Made by a program: the position numbers and the translations under genes. The notes beneath the pieces are model-generated. The model saw only the letters and a list, made by a program, of their open reading frames with translations. It was not told the DNA's origin and did not search any database. Of a DNA stretch of 64,000 nucleotides, positions 52,301 through 63,986 are shown piece after piece (within the stretch, counting starts at the first letter, position 1; the number at the start of each line of letters is the position of its first letter). The stretch comes from Setaria digitata (lineage: Eukaryota > Nematoda > Chromadorea > Rhabditida > Setariidae): NCBI GenBank assembly GCA_003640385.1, contig RCAB01000035.1, positions 1 through 64,000 on the forward strand, given 5' to 3'.

Positions 52301-53245
52301 AATATTTCTTAAATACTTATTTTCTAGTTCATCATCACTTCAAATAACCAGATATATTTAGACTAAAGCCATTTTGTATAAGATGAAAAAGTCAAAAACC
52401 TTTATATTCAGATGTAAACAAAACAGGCGTTTATGAATTTCTGCTAATGCAGTACTTTTTAATCATACAATTCGTATTCGAAATGATAACCTCTGGTGAA
52501 AATCGCTGTGTTCCACTTTAACGAATTCATTACTACTTCCATCAGAAGAGCTTGATGGACTAGGAGCAGTTACATCATATACCTCTCGAACAGCAATGGT
52601 ATGTGGTGTCGTTGTAAATGGTACGGCTGGTGAAGGTGCAGTATCAGGTAGACCACTAATAACAACCGGTTCGAAATCCAGCTCCGTTTCCTGCAATATT
52701 TCCAAAGTGATTTAGGAGGAAAAAATTCTCTTGTCATGTATTCTTTCAATTAATTATTTTGAAGATCTGTTTGAATTCTTTGCTTCGAATAATCATCCAT
52801 TGTCTTTCTTCTCGTCCATGAAGATATCATTTTCAAGTCATCCGTAATAATGCTCTCCTTTGAAAGAAGAAAAATCTAGTTTAATGAATGCTATGCATTA
52901 CTGCACAGCATGTCATATGTGCTTGCCATAACATTCAACCATGAGTTCCATTTCACAAATCTTTACAATACTCATGCTAAAATCATTAATTAATTATGAC
53001 AGTATGAAGTGAGTAAATGAGTGAGGAGAGTATGGATTGAATGAATAAGTGAGGACTCTGTAATTCGCCAGTAAAAAAAAAAGAAAGGGATTTAAGTAAT
53101 ATGAACACTTTTAAAAGACTAGATGTAGAACAGCGAAAATATTAGAAAATAATGGAAACTCTTTGGAATTAAACCTTACGTGCGTAGAAGACAAGGATGT
53201 TGTAAGTGACTGATCCTTCTGATAAGACTTGGAATCAGAATCCAT
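40970..53245 (-). CDS. Reticulon, long isoform, 16 exons, 647 aa
   Basis: Minus-strand exons 53245-53180, 52690-52491, 51830-51725, 49454-49340, 48879-48592, 48148-47969, 47423-47334, 47223-47162, 47005-46953, 46827-46733, 45952-45869, 42614-42407, 42132-41991, 41756-41687, 41454-41349 and 41048-40970 join in phase to 648 codons. Reticulons shape tubular ER membranes with two hydrophobic hairpins. The reticulon homology domain begins LDIVYWRDPKKSGG and runs through hairpin 1 (LGISILMLLVLAKFPLIAVF), GFRIYKLIEAQIKKTDG, YLENREFHL, ELRRLFLAENIVESVK, hairpin 2 (FGLLLWALTYVSYWFSGLSL) and PKVYEVYQEPIDRNI. The N-terminal 390 or so residues are acidic, Ser/Pro-rich and contain long amphipathic helix-like stretches (residues about 125-255). 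The exon ending at 47334 uses a GC donor (ACG|GCAAGC). Large introns separate the domain exons from the 5' exons. An intermediate form could start at the ATG at 49445. Confidence 0.85.
47224..47333 (-). other. GC-AG intron in the long reticulon
   Basis: The exon ending GAACACG is followed by GCAAGC, the usual form of a GC donor, and by TTTCAG|ATGATGG. This keeps phase and gives EH-DDGGAEQ. Without splicing, the frame stops four codons later (GKL then stop). Confidence 0.65.
51618..51664. repeat. Perfect inverted repeat, 21-bp arms, 5-base loop
   Basis: Arms 51618-51638 and 51644-51664 are exact reverse complements around AAATT, so the transcript would fold into a strong hairpin. It lies in a long reticulon intron on the minus strand. 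Confidence 0.95.
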
Positions 53246-53843
53246 TGAAAACGATGACGTTTATAAGCCTAATTAAGCTTATTGTTTAGTTATACCTGAA
53301 GGGAAAGTGAATTTAAAATTAATTTTGAAATTCTCCATATCCTGACCAATTTTTCAATCTGCAAGTTTTGTGTAACATGTAGATTATTTGCGAACTTTAT
53401 CCCGACAATATAAAAAGTTTTGATCAATAACAAATCTTGGCAAAAATTTGCCGTTCAAAACCTTTTAACGCAACTTAATCTCAAAGTGTCTAGACAAAGT
53501 CCGAAAATGCATGAGCTAGCGTCCATTAAAAAAATTATGGAAAATGAACAGTAATTAATTGCATATGCGTCGCGTATGCTTAATTCAACTGTATTTTAAG
53601 GATGTTTATTAGTAAAAGTGGAAATGATTAAATACATGAACTGTGGTCGGACTCACTGATTCGGAAAGCTTTTTGAGATTCCCTTGGAATCTACCAGGTT
53701 AAGGAAAGAAGCTGAAGTTATGCTGGCCTACACACGCAAGTTCGTCTACGTCAAGTACGTGTAATTGCACGTCCTGCGCTAGTAGAAGGCCAAGAAAAAT
53801 CGAAATTTCACCAAATTCAAAATGAAATATGAAAACTCGTTGT

Positions 53844-53951
53844 TCACTTCTCAAAATCAATGACCTCTTTCCTTCTCTCTCCCTTACTATTTCGGACAAT
53901 ATCCTTCTTCTCCTGTTCCTCTCTCTCCAAAGCACTCTTTCGGTATTCATC
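53844..53951 (-). CDS. Possible orphan terminal exon, 35 codons plus stop
   Basis: A good acceptor (GATATTTCAG) at 53952-53961 is followed by an open frame of strongly charged, helix-like protein (DEYRKSALEREEQEKKDIVR then NSKGERRKEVIDFEK) and a stop. It would be the last exon of a minus-strand gene whose earlier exons I cannot find; they would have to lie in or beyond the acidic-protein locus. An overlapping frame starting ATG at 53950 is longer but less protein-like. It could also be an alternative 5' exon of the reticulon or chance. Confidence 0.3.
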   Translation of the reverse strand, partial: DEYRKSALEREEQEKKDIVRNSKGERRKEVIDFEK

Positions 53952-55158
53952 CTGAAATATCATTAATGATATCAGTGATGGAAAAAGCGCCTTTTATCGG
54001 AGTCTCGACCGTAACACAGCAAATAATAAAAAGATATTGAACCTTTAATAATCACATGGGGTCACAAGAAGAATATCACTAATTAGCTAACATGAGTCAT
54101 TTTCTAGGCTCATTTGAACTTTGTTAAAGCATATTAGACTACAAATTTCGACATAATTCACAGTCCTGTTTCTTTCACTGTTTACCTTGTATCAAGTTTT
54201 ATTAGCTATTCCTTATGACAGTATAATTTAAAAAAACAACAATAAAACTTGTATTATGTAAAGGGAGATACGTATTAAGCAGAAATAATGTGTCGTTTAG
54301 AAAGGAGGACGACACGGACACTGATATCATTTCATATCACGCCATATTAAATAATATATCAATGACTGATGACGGCATGTTGAGTCAGTCAGTTGCTACT
54401 TTTTCATTTTGTAGTTGTGTGGAGGAAGATGCCATTAAACAAAAGGGTTTGTCGGTTAGAAAGACAATGAATATCCTGTCATATCATATCATATCATATC
54501 AAATGAAAATTGTGGCGTCATATTGGACCGTTCTTCTTCATTTTTCCATCACTGGAAAAGCAATTAAAAACAGCTCATTGATCATAATGAAGAGGAATAA
54601 TGAAAGAATGGGAAGTTTCCAGCTTCTCGGTGAGAAGTAGCCTACCCTCACCTCACCCGTAGCCTACCCTCACCTGTACCCTACTCTCACTCATCCACTT
54701 CCAATTTATTTGTCCTATTTATTAAAAGCAAATCATCCGTTCCTCTCCTCTTAATTTTCCTCCCCGCAGTCGTCCTCATTTCAGGAGTACCGACTATCTG
54801 GTTCTATCATTTCAAATCATAACTGAGATTGGAATATATTCTTCACCTCTAGCAGCACATGTTGTCAACCTCAACTTGTTTCATTCTTCAACTCATTGCT
54901 AATCTCATTGCATATTCTTTCTGTGAGTTTATTTTTGAATATGGTTCAATTTGATAGTCCAGAAAAGCAGTTTGATAAGCAAGAAATTCAATTAATTAGA
55001 TTCATTGACTCGTTAATTCTGAACAGATTTTACGCAAAAAAAGAACGATCCGTTTTGACCAGCGCTAATCAAGAAGTTATTATACTTTCTCATAAAAAAA
55101 GGAAAAACTCAAAAAGAAAATTTGCAGTCTTTATGTTCAAGGATTTTCTCCTCTCTAG
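53952..55158. other. Upstream region of the acidic protein gene
   Basis: A candidate signal-peptide exon starts at ATG 54859 (MLSTSTCFILQLIANLIAYS) and ends at TTCT|GTGAGT, but its phase does not fit the next exon directly. Simple repeats include (ATATC)4 at 54481-54500 and a 17-bp direct repeat (GTAGCCTACCCTCACCT) at 54637 and 54659. An open frame at 54941-55234 overlaps but lacks a phase-compatible splice. Confidence 0.45.
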
Positions 55159-57541
55159 AAATTCGAAAACCGTGCAGAAGGTAAGGCAGCTCTTGTCAGT
55201 ACTGTATCTTAAATTCAGTGAAACTTTTTTATGAGTCATTTTAGCAGCCTTATTTTCAGGTGATCAAACTGATGTGGAACCGCAATTTAGTCCTTTAACA
55301 CCGTATCAAACCGAGGATTCATTACCACCACCAGTTTATGGCGTTCTGGAAGATGGATCCGAGACAATAGCTACCGAGAAATTGCAAGTACCAGAACAAG
55401 TCCGCAGTTGGAGTAAACAGTATGGTACTAAAATAACCCAAAGATCTGAAATTTCACCACCGCTCTATGGAAAATCGTTGTCTTCCTTAAGATCAGACAG
55501 CGAAAAAGGAAAACAGAAAAGTTGGGATATACCGCCCGGTGCGAAGCTTATTGGTTATAATGTGCAAATGATAGCTGGCTATATACCAACAGTTTACCTA
55601 AACAATATTAATCAGAAATATGGTAAGGAAAGTTGGCAATCGGAAGAACTGAATCCACCTACGGATATTTATATGAAATATCGTCCTGGCTATAGAATGA
55701 ATATGAATTATAAGAGTAATGGAAAGAATAATAAAGTGGATACTGTAGTTGCTCGGACAGATTGGCCGAAAGTCAACGGTGATGGTGATCAACTGAGAGA
55801 TGAATCTGTTGACAAAACAAATTTTACCCAAAAAAAGAGTAGGTTTCTCGAAAAACGAGAAGATTCAGCAGTTATCGATAAGATCAGTGACACTACTAGT
55901 GCTACAGTGATGGATTTCGCTGACTTTTTATGGCCGATTGATGGAGGTAAAACGAAAGTTCAGGAACAAAATAAGAGAAGTGAATCCAAAAGCGAACTGA
56001 GTCTCAGCAGTACCACGATGGGCAGTATAAGTTTTGGTCCTTCTACGGAAGCAAACCTTTCAAATTTGCAGCAAAGCGTCGACATCATAACTACGACAAA
56101 TGTAAGTTCTCGAGATAGCAGAAATCGGTTAGGAGCTGAAATTTCGAAAAATTCTGTTTCGACTAGTACGAAAAGTATTTCGCACATGATATCGTTACAT
56201 GATGCTGATCCAACATTATTTAATTTATTTCATATAGGAAAGGGAAATTCACAAACAGGTCGGTCGATCACAGCACAAAATAAGAACGAGTTGGGAAAGA
56301 ATAGATATGATGATGAAGTGATTGGAAATTCTGCCTCAGTATCAAATAAATCACATGGTGGAAGCAGAAAAGGACTTCCTTCGCTTCATGAATTTGCTTC
56401 GGCAAAACCACGAATGAATTACACCGACAGGCTTTTTCTGAGCCATGCAACACTGATCCCTGAGAAATTATCAGAAATGCAGGTATTACGAAATTCCAGG
56501 ATATTAGTGCCAGTGGTAGTACCAGAAACGATCACTAAGAGTAAAATCGACAGGAATCCATTTGTAACTGAAATCCCGATTATAAAAGAATATGGACGTG
56601 AAACAGCACTTAATAGTGATGGACTACAAGATTTTCAGATTACTCAACCAGCAAGTTTCCAAAAAAAATTATTGGGAACGGTGAATGCTCTGAAGCAAAT
56701 GATAGAAGTGGACACTACTTCTTCTGAATCTGAAGAAGATTATTCGAAAACAAAACAAAATATGGATGGTAACGGTGGTAATTCCTTTCCTTCTAGTTCA
56801 GAAGGCTGGAAACTTGGAGATTCAGATAAATCCTCAAGCAGGAGTATGAACATTTCTGAAAAGGAAAAAGGTAAAAAAATAGATCACCATCAGAACTTAA
56901 ATGGTACGTTCGGATACGAAGAGCCGTTTCACGGAAGAGAATTTTCTGACAGTGATCAGGATAGTGTTGATGAGCTACCGAAAAGAAGGCCAATGGAACT
57001 GATTGATCCTGAAAACCAAAATAGTGATGATGACAATCGAAGAAAAAATGGAAATTTCAAAGATGATTATGGTGGAAACGATGACGATAACATTGATGAT
57101 ATTGATAGTGATAACGACGACGATGATGATGATGATGACCATCCTGATAATCCGAAAGTGGAGTTTAGTGGCGAAGAAACGTTTCAATCACAAGAAAATA
57201 GCGAAAATATGCAGTCAAATGATGGTCATATCTTTTCTCCGGGACAAATTCCAAATTTTGTGGAGTGGTTGTCCAGTTTACCGATTCAGCCTGCTTTTCC
57301 GTTTAATACTAACAGTGCTGGCATCGGTTATCATTCATTACCTTTTCCCAATTTCTTTAGAGGAAGTAGAAGAGAAGATGAAAGTGAAACAGGTGAGAAA
57401 GAAGGAAAGCGTTTAGGTAAGTTAAGGAAAGACAAGGAAACACAGGAAACACAGAATTACGACGATTCTGAGGAAGAGGAAGGAGGCCAATTTCAAGAAT
57501 ATCGATTCATGTTGTCGAAAAACGTACCGTATCAATTATAG
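55159..57541 (+). CDS. Low-complexity acidic protein encoded mainly by one 2.3-kb exon, N-terminus unresolved
   Basis: A 22-bp exon (55159-55180) preceded by a strong pyrimidine tract and TAG joins in phase to 55260-57541, giving about 767 residues before the stop. The family is not recognised. Near the N-terminus are repeated Pro/Tyr motifs (LPPPVYGVL, SPPLYGKSL, NPPTDIYMKYRPGYRMNMNY) and a more ordered stretch PPGAKLIGYNVQMIAGYIPT. The middle is Ser/Thr/Asn-rich. About residues 530-640 are strongly acidic, including an eight-residue Asp run near 57116-57138. A hydrophobic Pro/Phe patch (PNFVEWLSSLPIQPAFPF) follows, then a basic/acidic segment and the tail EYRFMLSKNVPYQL. There are almost no Cys residues. 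A secreted, largely disordered nematode protein is likely if the upstream signal-like exon belongs to it. The single long exon is unlike its neighbours. Confidence 0.7.
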
Positions 57542-60500
57542 GTGACTATAATTTGATAGTTTAATTTCTACGGATTTCTGATGTTCCATATTTATATATA
57601 ATTCACGTTTACACTTATCAATTATTCCTTTATAATTAACTTCTCTTGTTCGTTAGAAAACACCCTGAGAATGTTCTGTTATGTTGATAATAAAGCAGTA
57701 ATTGTTCAGATTCACCGATAACACCAAAAGGAATATTCGATGGATAAGTAAACGGAAAAAATGTCAGATAACAGAGAAAAGCAATATATATGTCAGTGAT
57801 TTCCATTATCTAGTATGCTGTTATTGAATACTGAGTAGTTCCGATTAAATTTTTTTTCCGCTCATTTTGTCTCTTTCTTCCTCAGATATCTATCTCTTCG
57901 ATCACAGTTTCTAACTCTCACTATCAATTTTAATAGACAAACTGATAATACTTTGCCATACATTATACATTTTTTTAACCGAAATCATGAGTAGGCATGC
58001 AGCTTCGATATTATCTTGTACTGTTATCACGATACAAGCAGCGTTGTCATAACAGAGAATGCATGCAGTAGGATTACGATACATGCAGCGTACCACAACG
58101 CATATGTGTTAAACGCTTAAAGCTCCATTATTTATAAAATATTTGTAAATGTGGAAGACTTTCTTACAAAAGTAATTTCAAAATATTAAATCTGACCAAA
58201 GCATTGTGATTAATTACACTTTTTTGAAAACAGTAAACTCTTTTAAAAATGTCAGATGAAGTAATATTTTGAAATGATGCATCAAGCTGCTTATAATTCA
58301 ATATTTTAAATTATTTTTACTGACTGAAAATAGAAGATAGAAACAACAAGAACCTACAGTTTTTTACATACAAATTATTATAAAGAAGCGAAACATCATA
58401 AGGATAAGAATGATAAAAGATAGTTTCGCAGTACCACCATTACATAGGTATCCATTACACGCATATAGAATACCTTCTGAACGCTCTATCTTGGCATCCA
58501 TTAGTTGAATCTAAAAAAAGATTCCACCTTAATTATCATCTATCACTCATCTCATTTTACTAAATTTGCAACAAAGAATGTCTGTCACTGTAAGGATTCC
58601 ATCTGTGCAATTATTATTTCAAGAAATTGAAGAAAATTTTAGTTTAATACTTCGTACTAGTTATAATATAGTTTTTTCAATAGTTAGTGTCGATTAAAAT
58701 CCAGATTTGTAGGTAAAACTGTGATTCTACATATAGATAAAATTGGCAATTCTTTTTCAAAGCCAAGTAGGTAAAACCACTTCGTCTCTTAAGCTATTCC
58801 GATCAGTTTTTTTTTCAAGGAAACGTTCTAATTTTAGGAATTTTTTTTAAACATGGAATTTTGATCTTTCGTGGTTTTCAGAAAAGCACTTTAAAAGGAT
58901 TAGGTCGCAACATGAAAAGCAGTTCTAAGGCAAACAAATGATTGGCTTAAGTCAAGTTTGTGCTCCTATTAATTTTTACGTTTCTCCTGTTTCCCCAATC
59001 TGTAAAAGATTGTATCAGCTTAGAATGAATATCACACCAAAAAATAATAATAATTTGTGACAAAACCAAATTTAGGTTTTCAAATCCCAGTTATACGAGT
59101 GTTCGGTCTTGAAAAAGTTTCTTTTTCGAAAAATATCAGACAAGGCTTTTAAACGATCGGAAAATACATCATAAATTCAAATACTGTTTTAGATGTAGCA
59201 TTTTCCTGATTACTGTATAATGATTATGGCCAACCTTTGAACTGCCTTCCTGAATTATTTTCCTGAATGTATTCTTATCCAGATCGGTCCACATAACTCG
59301 ACTCCAACAATCGCGTACAATTGCTGGACCGGGCTCTGTAATTTTTCGGAACCGAATCCATTTCGCTACTTACACTTATGAGACTATTTGTTTTTATATA
59401 TTTTAAGTTGGCAATCCCTCTACTATGCTTATCTGATTGAATTTTCGACCGCAACAAATGGAAACATTTCTATGCCTTCATTCTATGTTGGACATATCTC
59501 GGATGGATTTTTACTTTAAGTAAATGACTAAGGAAGTTTGGTCTTCCTTTCAGTCTGAATTATGCAGTCGAGAACTGCCTTTAAGCATTATCAATTTGCT
59601 GGTGACGTTTGATGGTCGGTGTTGAAGGAACTGTATGAAATACCACAAATTTGGCGACTGAATGATGATGGATTGATAATGACCAGTTTGATACAGAAAC
59701 TCCCATGACACGACACTACCGGCAGTGAATTCTTTACTCGATCGCAAGATTCATTTGCAAAAGAAGGCAATTGGCGCAAATACTGAATGCGATTTGAAGC
59801 ATCTTGTGGCTTAAGGAGCTTTCAATTTTTAAAAGTCCCATAAGAAATATTTGCATATTAACAGAATTATCACTCAATCTTCACGTAAGTAAGCAAGAAT
59901 CATTCAACTGACCTGTATTCTTCTGGTAATTCGAGAAATTCTGAATGCTATTTTTGCTAATTCTTTCTTTTTTGTTATTTTTTTCTAATTTTTGCTAATG
60001 CTAATTCTTACACATATTATAGGAATCGGTGAAGTGTAACCATGAACTATCAATAAAAAGGTAATTCTAATCCGAACCCAGCTTTTATGGATAGCTTTTG
60101 ATGAGCAACTGTAGCACTTTCCAGGAAGAGCTGATGGCAATGGATTGCTGCCAAGACAGTACTTCAACCGCAGAAGCACTAGTAGTACTGTAAAATGGGG
60201 GTACATTCAGTGTAAAGATGTTCGTGACCTGTACCAATGATAGCGCCAACTAATCATTATCCTGTAACCATAACCACCGTTAGTGCTACGGTAGTCTAGC
60301 AAAACATACTGTATTCTCCGTATCTTTAATGATAAAAATGAAAAGGGTGTGGGAAAAGCGACCATTCTGATCGCTTGGACGATTCCCAATTGCCTTTCCC
60401 TCCTTAACACCAATCAACCAGAACAGCATGAATCAGTGAATTACTCCACTCGTCTGATTCTATCATTATCATTACTCTTACTCTAATCATTATTATCACT

Positions 60501-61563
60501 ACCTTGAATACCTCACCAGACTATTGTTATTAAATTATGCTCCGCAAAAAACAGCTCCAGGCCGAAAGTGATGCAGTATTATTTTGTTCAGTTCTACCGT
60601 AGCCAACTTCTCGACCACTTAAAGAGAAGTAAAAACGACAATGTTCAATTTTAATGAAGTGCAATGTCACAGATAAATACGCCAATTCCAATTCCACTAA
60701 CTCAGACAACGAGGATTTCGGATTTATACATAGGGTCAGCTCGCCAAACAAGATGGAATTCAGAAAGCTTAAATGTAATCCTTATGTTTATCAAAATTTC
60801 CCAGGCTTTGATATGATTAGACTGACTTATTAATTAGTACACTAATCCGATCAATAATTTATTTTTACTCACTGAAATGTAAGAGTGATTGATAGTCACA
60901 ACACATATCACACTGCATTATTAATTACTTCGGAAGAAGAAAATGAAAGGTGTAACTGTGAGGGAGGAAGAGAAAGAGGGTCGAAGATAGTGTGAAGTCT
61001 GATGGCTTCAGCCAAGAAGCAAATGAAAATTCGTCAAGCGATCTCGCCGAAATGCAAACATATGACAGACACGAAAGCACATGCACATACACTCACGTAC
61101 ACACACACTCACGTACACACACACACGCACGCACGCACGCACGCGCGCACGCGCAGACACATCGATAGGCTGGTGCAACTACATGTTTAGCATTAGTGGC
61201 GAACATACATGCACATGCAATTACGAAATTGCAGAGAGGCAAAAGATTTTCAGATTCTTGGTTAGGCAGAGTTAGATTCCTCGTTTCCTCTTAGATTCCT
61301 CCTCATGTGTAATTAGACGCCTCGTTGTGCACAGAATTAACAAGAGGAGTTAGAAGGAAACAGTGATATGGCGATATTGAAACTTTTTATACGGCTGATA
61401 AAATGCAAATGCCGCTGTTGGCACTTGAAAAAAGTCGAAAAACGAGAAAGATGTTATTTCATAATTGATGTAACTATCAGCGGTGGGTATACCGAATTGT
61501 GTGGTGTAAAGCTTATCAGCTGATTAAGAAAAACCGAGATATCAGAGCACTGCGATTTCTTTA
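57542..61563. other. Intergenic region before the TTBK-like kinase
   Basis: Short frames on the minus strand (58-61 kb) have no splice or family support. A CA/CGCA microsatellite lies at 61084-61161. The last 200 bases should include the kinase promoter and 5' UTR. Confidence 0.55.
61084..61161. repeat. (CA)n/(GCAC)n/(CG)n alternating purine-pyrimidine microsatellite
   Basis: TACACACACAC units change into GCACGCACGC and then CGCGCGCACGCG. It is the most GC-rich simple repeat in the window and of the type that can adopt Z-DNA. Confidence 0.95.
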
Positions 61564-63986
61564 ATGGGAGATTTGGGTTTAAAACCAAATATTCGGATTG
61601 GAGCCATAATTGCTGAGCAGTGGACTATCAAGAAAAAGTTGGGTGAAGGTAGTTGTGGAACTGTTTTCCTGCTGGCCAATATTTCTAATCCAAAGGTAAT
61701 AAGTAGCTGCTTTACAAATGAAATCTCTTAACTTGGAAATTATCTAGGGATACGATCTAAAAGCTGAAGTTTTGTGATTTTATTCTTATTAAGAAGATTA
61801 TTTTCATATAATTGTGGTTGTGGGAAAAAAGCCAAGGAATCATACTAAGGTTAAAGGAGAGAGAGATATTCATTTCTCGCAAATATTTAGGCTCATGCAG
61901 CAATGAAAGTAGAACCACTGATGTTAAATCGGGACGATGAAATATTGAAAATGGAAGTATTTGTGCTGAAAAAAATGCAAAAATCGAAACACGCCTGTCG
62001 ATTATTTTCGGCAGGCCGAACAAACACTTTCAGTTACATGATAATGTCACTTCTCGGACAGTGAGTAAGCTTATCTTTATTAGACGAACACTATGCTAGC
62101 ATGGCTACATGAGACGGACAGTAAGCATGGCTTTGAGATATTATAGAAATCTAAGTGATTTGCGATATATGATGCCTTCGAAACGTTTCACCACATCTAC
62201 AAGCTTAAGATTGGGCAAACAAGGACTGCAAGTATGTTTCTATGGCTGCAATTCATAAACGTTTGAAGTATTCTAAGTTTTACTTAATAATTATAACAAT
62301 AGCAATAGCCGTGATAATGATGGCATTAATAATACTAACAATAATAAAAGTGTTTTCAATTAATTGATAAAAAATAATAAATAGTAAATTATAATAAAAT
62401 TTCGCACCTGTCCCTTCTCAGTTTCGCCCTTCTATTCAAGAAGCTGTAAATTTTTTAGAATAGGTAATCCTGATGGGTCAGGATTACCTATTAAGATAAC
62501 AGGTAAATAAAGAAAGAAGTCTTCGAAGACTTTAATTTTCCTCGATGGTCATTGCCCTGATAGCATATCCCCATTTGATTTAATTTAATCGAGCCTTCTA
62601 CTTTATCGCTTTGAGTAAACCAGCACTTCTTGTTACCTTTTTAATTCTAATGACGAATTTTAGGACAGTTAATATATTTGTAAAATTGACTGGATATGGT
62701 ACTTTTATTATCAGTTTAATTAATTAATTTGAAGTAATCTTAGGCTCTGAAAGATTTGCATAATATCGGATTTATACACCGCGATGTAAAACCGCTTAAT
62801 TTTTCCCTCGGATCAACACAGTCGACAAAACGACTTTTATTTTTATTTGATTTCGGCTTATCACGACAAATTTTTCTACCCGTACAAGGGACAAATGAAA
62901 TGAAACTTCGAGAGCCAAGAAAAAAGGTCGCGCTATCCCACAAATGACACATGAGTGTAAAGGAATGAAACGATGAATGGTTCCAGTGAATTGTTTGAAA
63001 TTCGTATTCCTACTTAAAAGAATACACCTTTGTAGTATTAATTAAGACGGATCTAATCATTTTTTCCTTCTCACTCAAAGCAGTTTTTTAGGTAGCATTT
63101 AGAGGCACCGTTCGTTACTGTTCTCTTAACGTTCATCAGCACAAGGAACAAGGTCGGCATGATGATCTGATCTCACTTCTGTATACAGTCGTTGAGCTTA
63201 TTACTGGGGAACTACCATGGAGAGGGCTGAACCGACGTGAATCCGCTTCTATTAAAGCAAATTTACCCGACAGAAAACTTTTCAACGTAAATTTTCGTAA
63301 ATGTTTGAATTTCGCACTGTGTACTACTTTTATCACTTAATGATAGCAGTTCTTGTCACGTTGTCACGTCAGTCCTGAGACCGCGATTATGATGAAACAA
63401 ATACTGCACTGAAGACATAATATTAGTATTCTACAGATAAATAAGATTCACTCTTTTGTTCCGCACTTCCAAAATAACTGAAGAGAATTTCTGTGCTGCT
63501 GAAGAAATAATGAAGAAACATGAGATCCCTGATTGCTGCAGATTCAAACAAAAAAAAAGAAGGGAATCTGCAGCAGTCACTTTGCATCTCCGTTTCAAGA
63601 ATCACGAAAAAGAAAATCTTTCATTTGCAGCAGTGTCCCGGAAATTTCGGAACAATTTATTCGTATCTGAAAGGACTTGAATACAAGGATTTGCCGAGTT
63701 ATGAATTTATCGACAAAAAATTTGATGATACTTTACTAAGCAAAAAGTATGATTCGATGCAACATCTACACAGACGCGGTGTGACTCGTCTTGATTAACT
63801 TATAATTATCATTCTCGAGGTTTTCTCGACTTCAAAACTTTTTTTTTCAGCATCAAAGATGAATCGCCATTTGACTGGGAAAGTGGTGGACGTTATTTCG
63901 ATGATGTAGCTGGCAAAGTGATGACCAGAAGGAGTAAAAATCCAGACGAGCAAGTGGAAAGGGATTCAGTACATTATCCTGAATAG
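61564..63986 (+). CDS. TTBK/CK1-superfamily serine/threonine kinase, 7 exons, about 346 aa
   Basis: Exons 61564-61695, 61891-62060, 62147-62231, 62744-62926, 63092-63286, 63631-63778 and 63859-63986 give 347 codons in phase. The tau-tubulin-kinase-like branch of CK1 kinases is hugely expanded in nematodes. Visible motifs: [20 protein letters not shown] (glycine loop, residues about 19-38), AAMKVEP (catalytic Lys), [14 protein letters not shown] (hinge), [18 protein letters not shown] (catalytic loop, Asp and Asn present), FDFGLSRQ (DFG), [13 protein letters not shown] (CK1/TTBK activation segment), [16 protein letters not shown] and LPWRG. The residues needed for catalysis are all present. 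The protein is little more than the kinase domain, like many small worm members often expressed in the male germline. The join of exons 6 and 7 is uncertain; an acceptor at 63851 is an alternative. Confidence 0.88.
62459..62492. repeat. Perfect inverted repeat, 15-bp arms, 4-base loop
   Basis: Arms 62459-62473 and 62478-62492 are exact complements around TGGG, inside the intron between kinase exons 3 and 4. It forms a tight hairpin. Confidence 0.95.

Noticed and set aside
54941..55234. Frame starting MVQFDSPEKQ as the N-terminal exon of the acidic protein
   Set aside because: Its only donor leaves phase 0 while the large exon needs one leftover base; the 22-bp exon with a better acceptor fits instead.
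57003..57416. Plus-strand frame full of Met, Ile and Thr
   Set aside because: It is the shifted frame across the Asp/Glu-rich codons of the acidic protein.
61002..61275. His/Thr/Arg-rich peptides
   Set aside because: They are translations of the CA/CGCA microsatellite.
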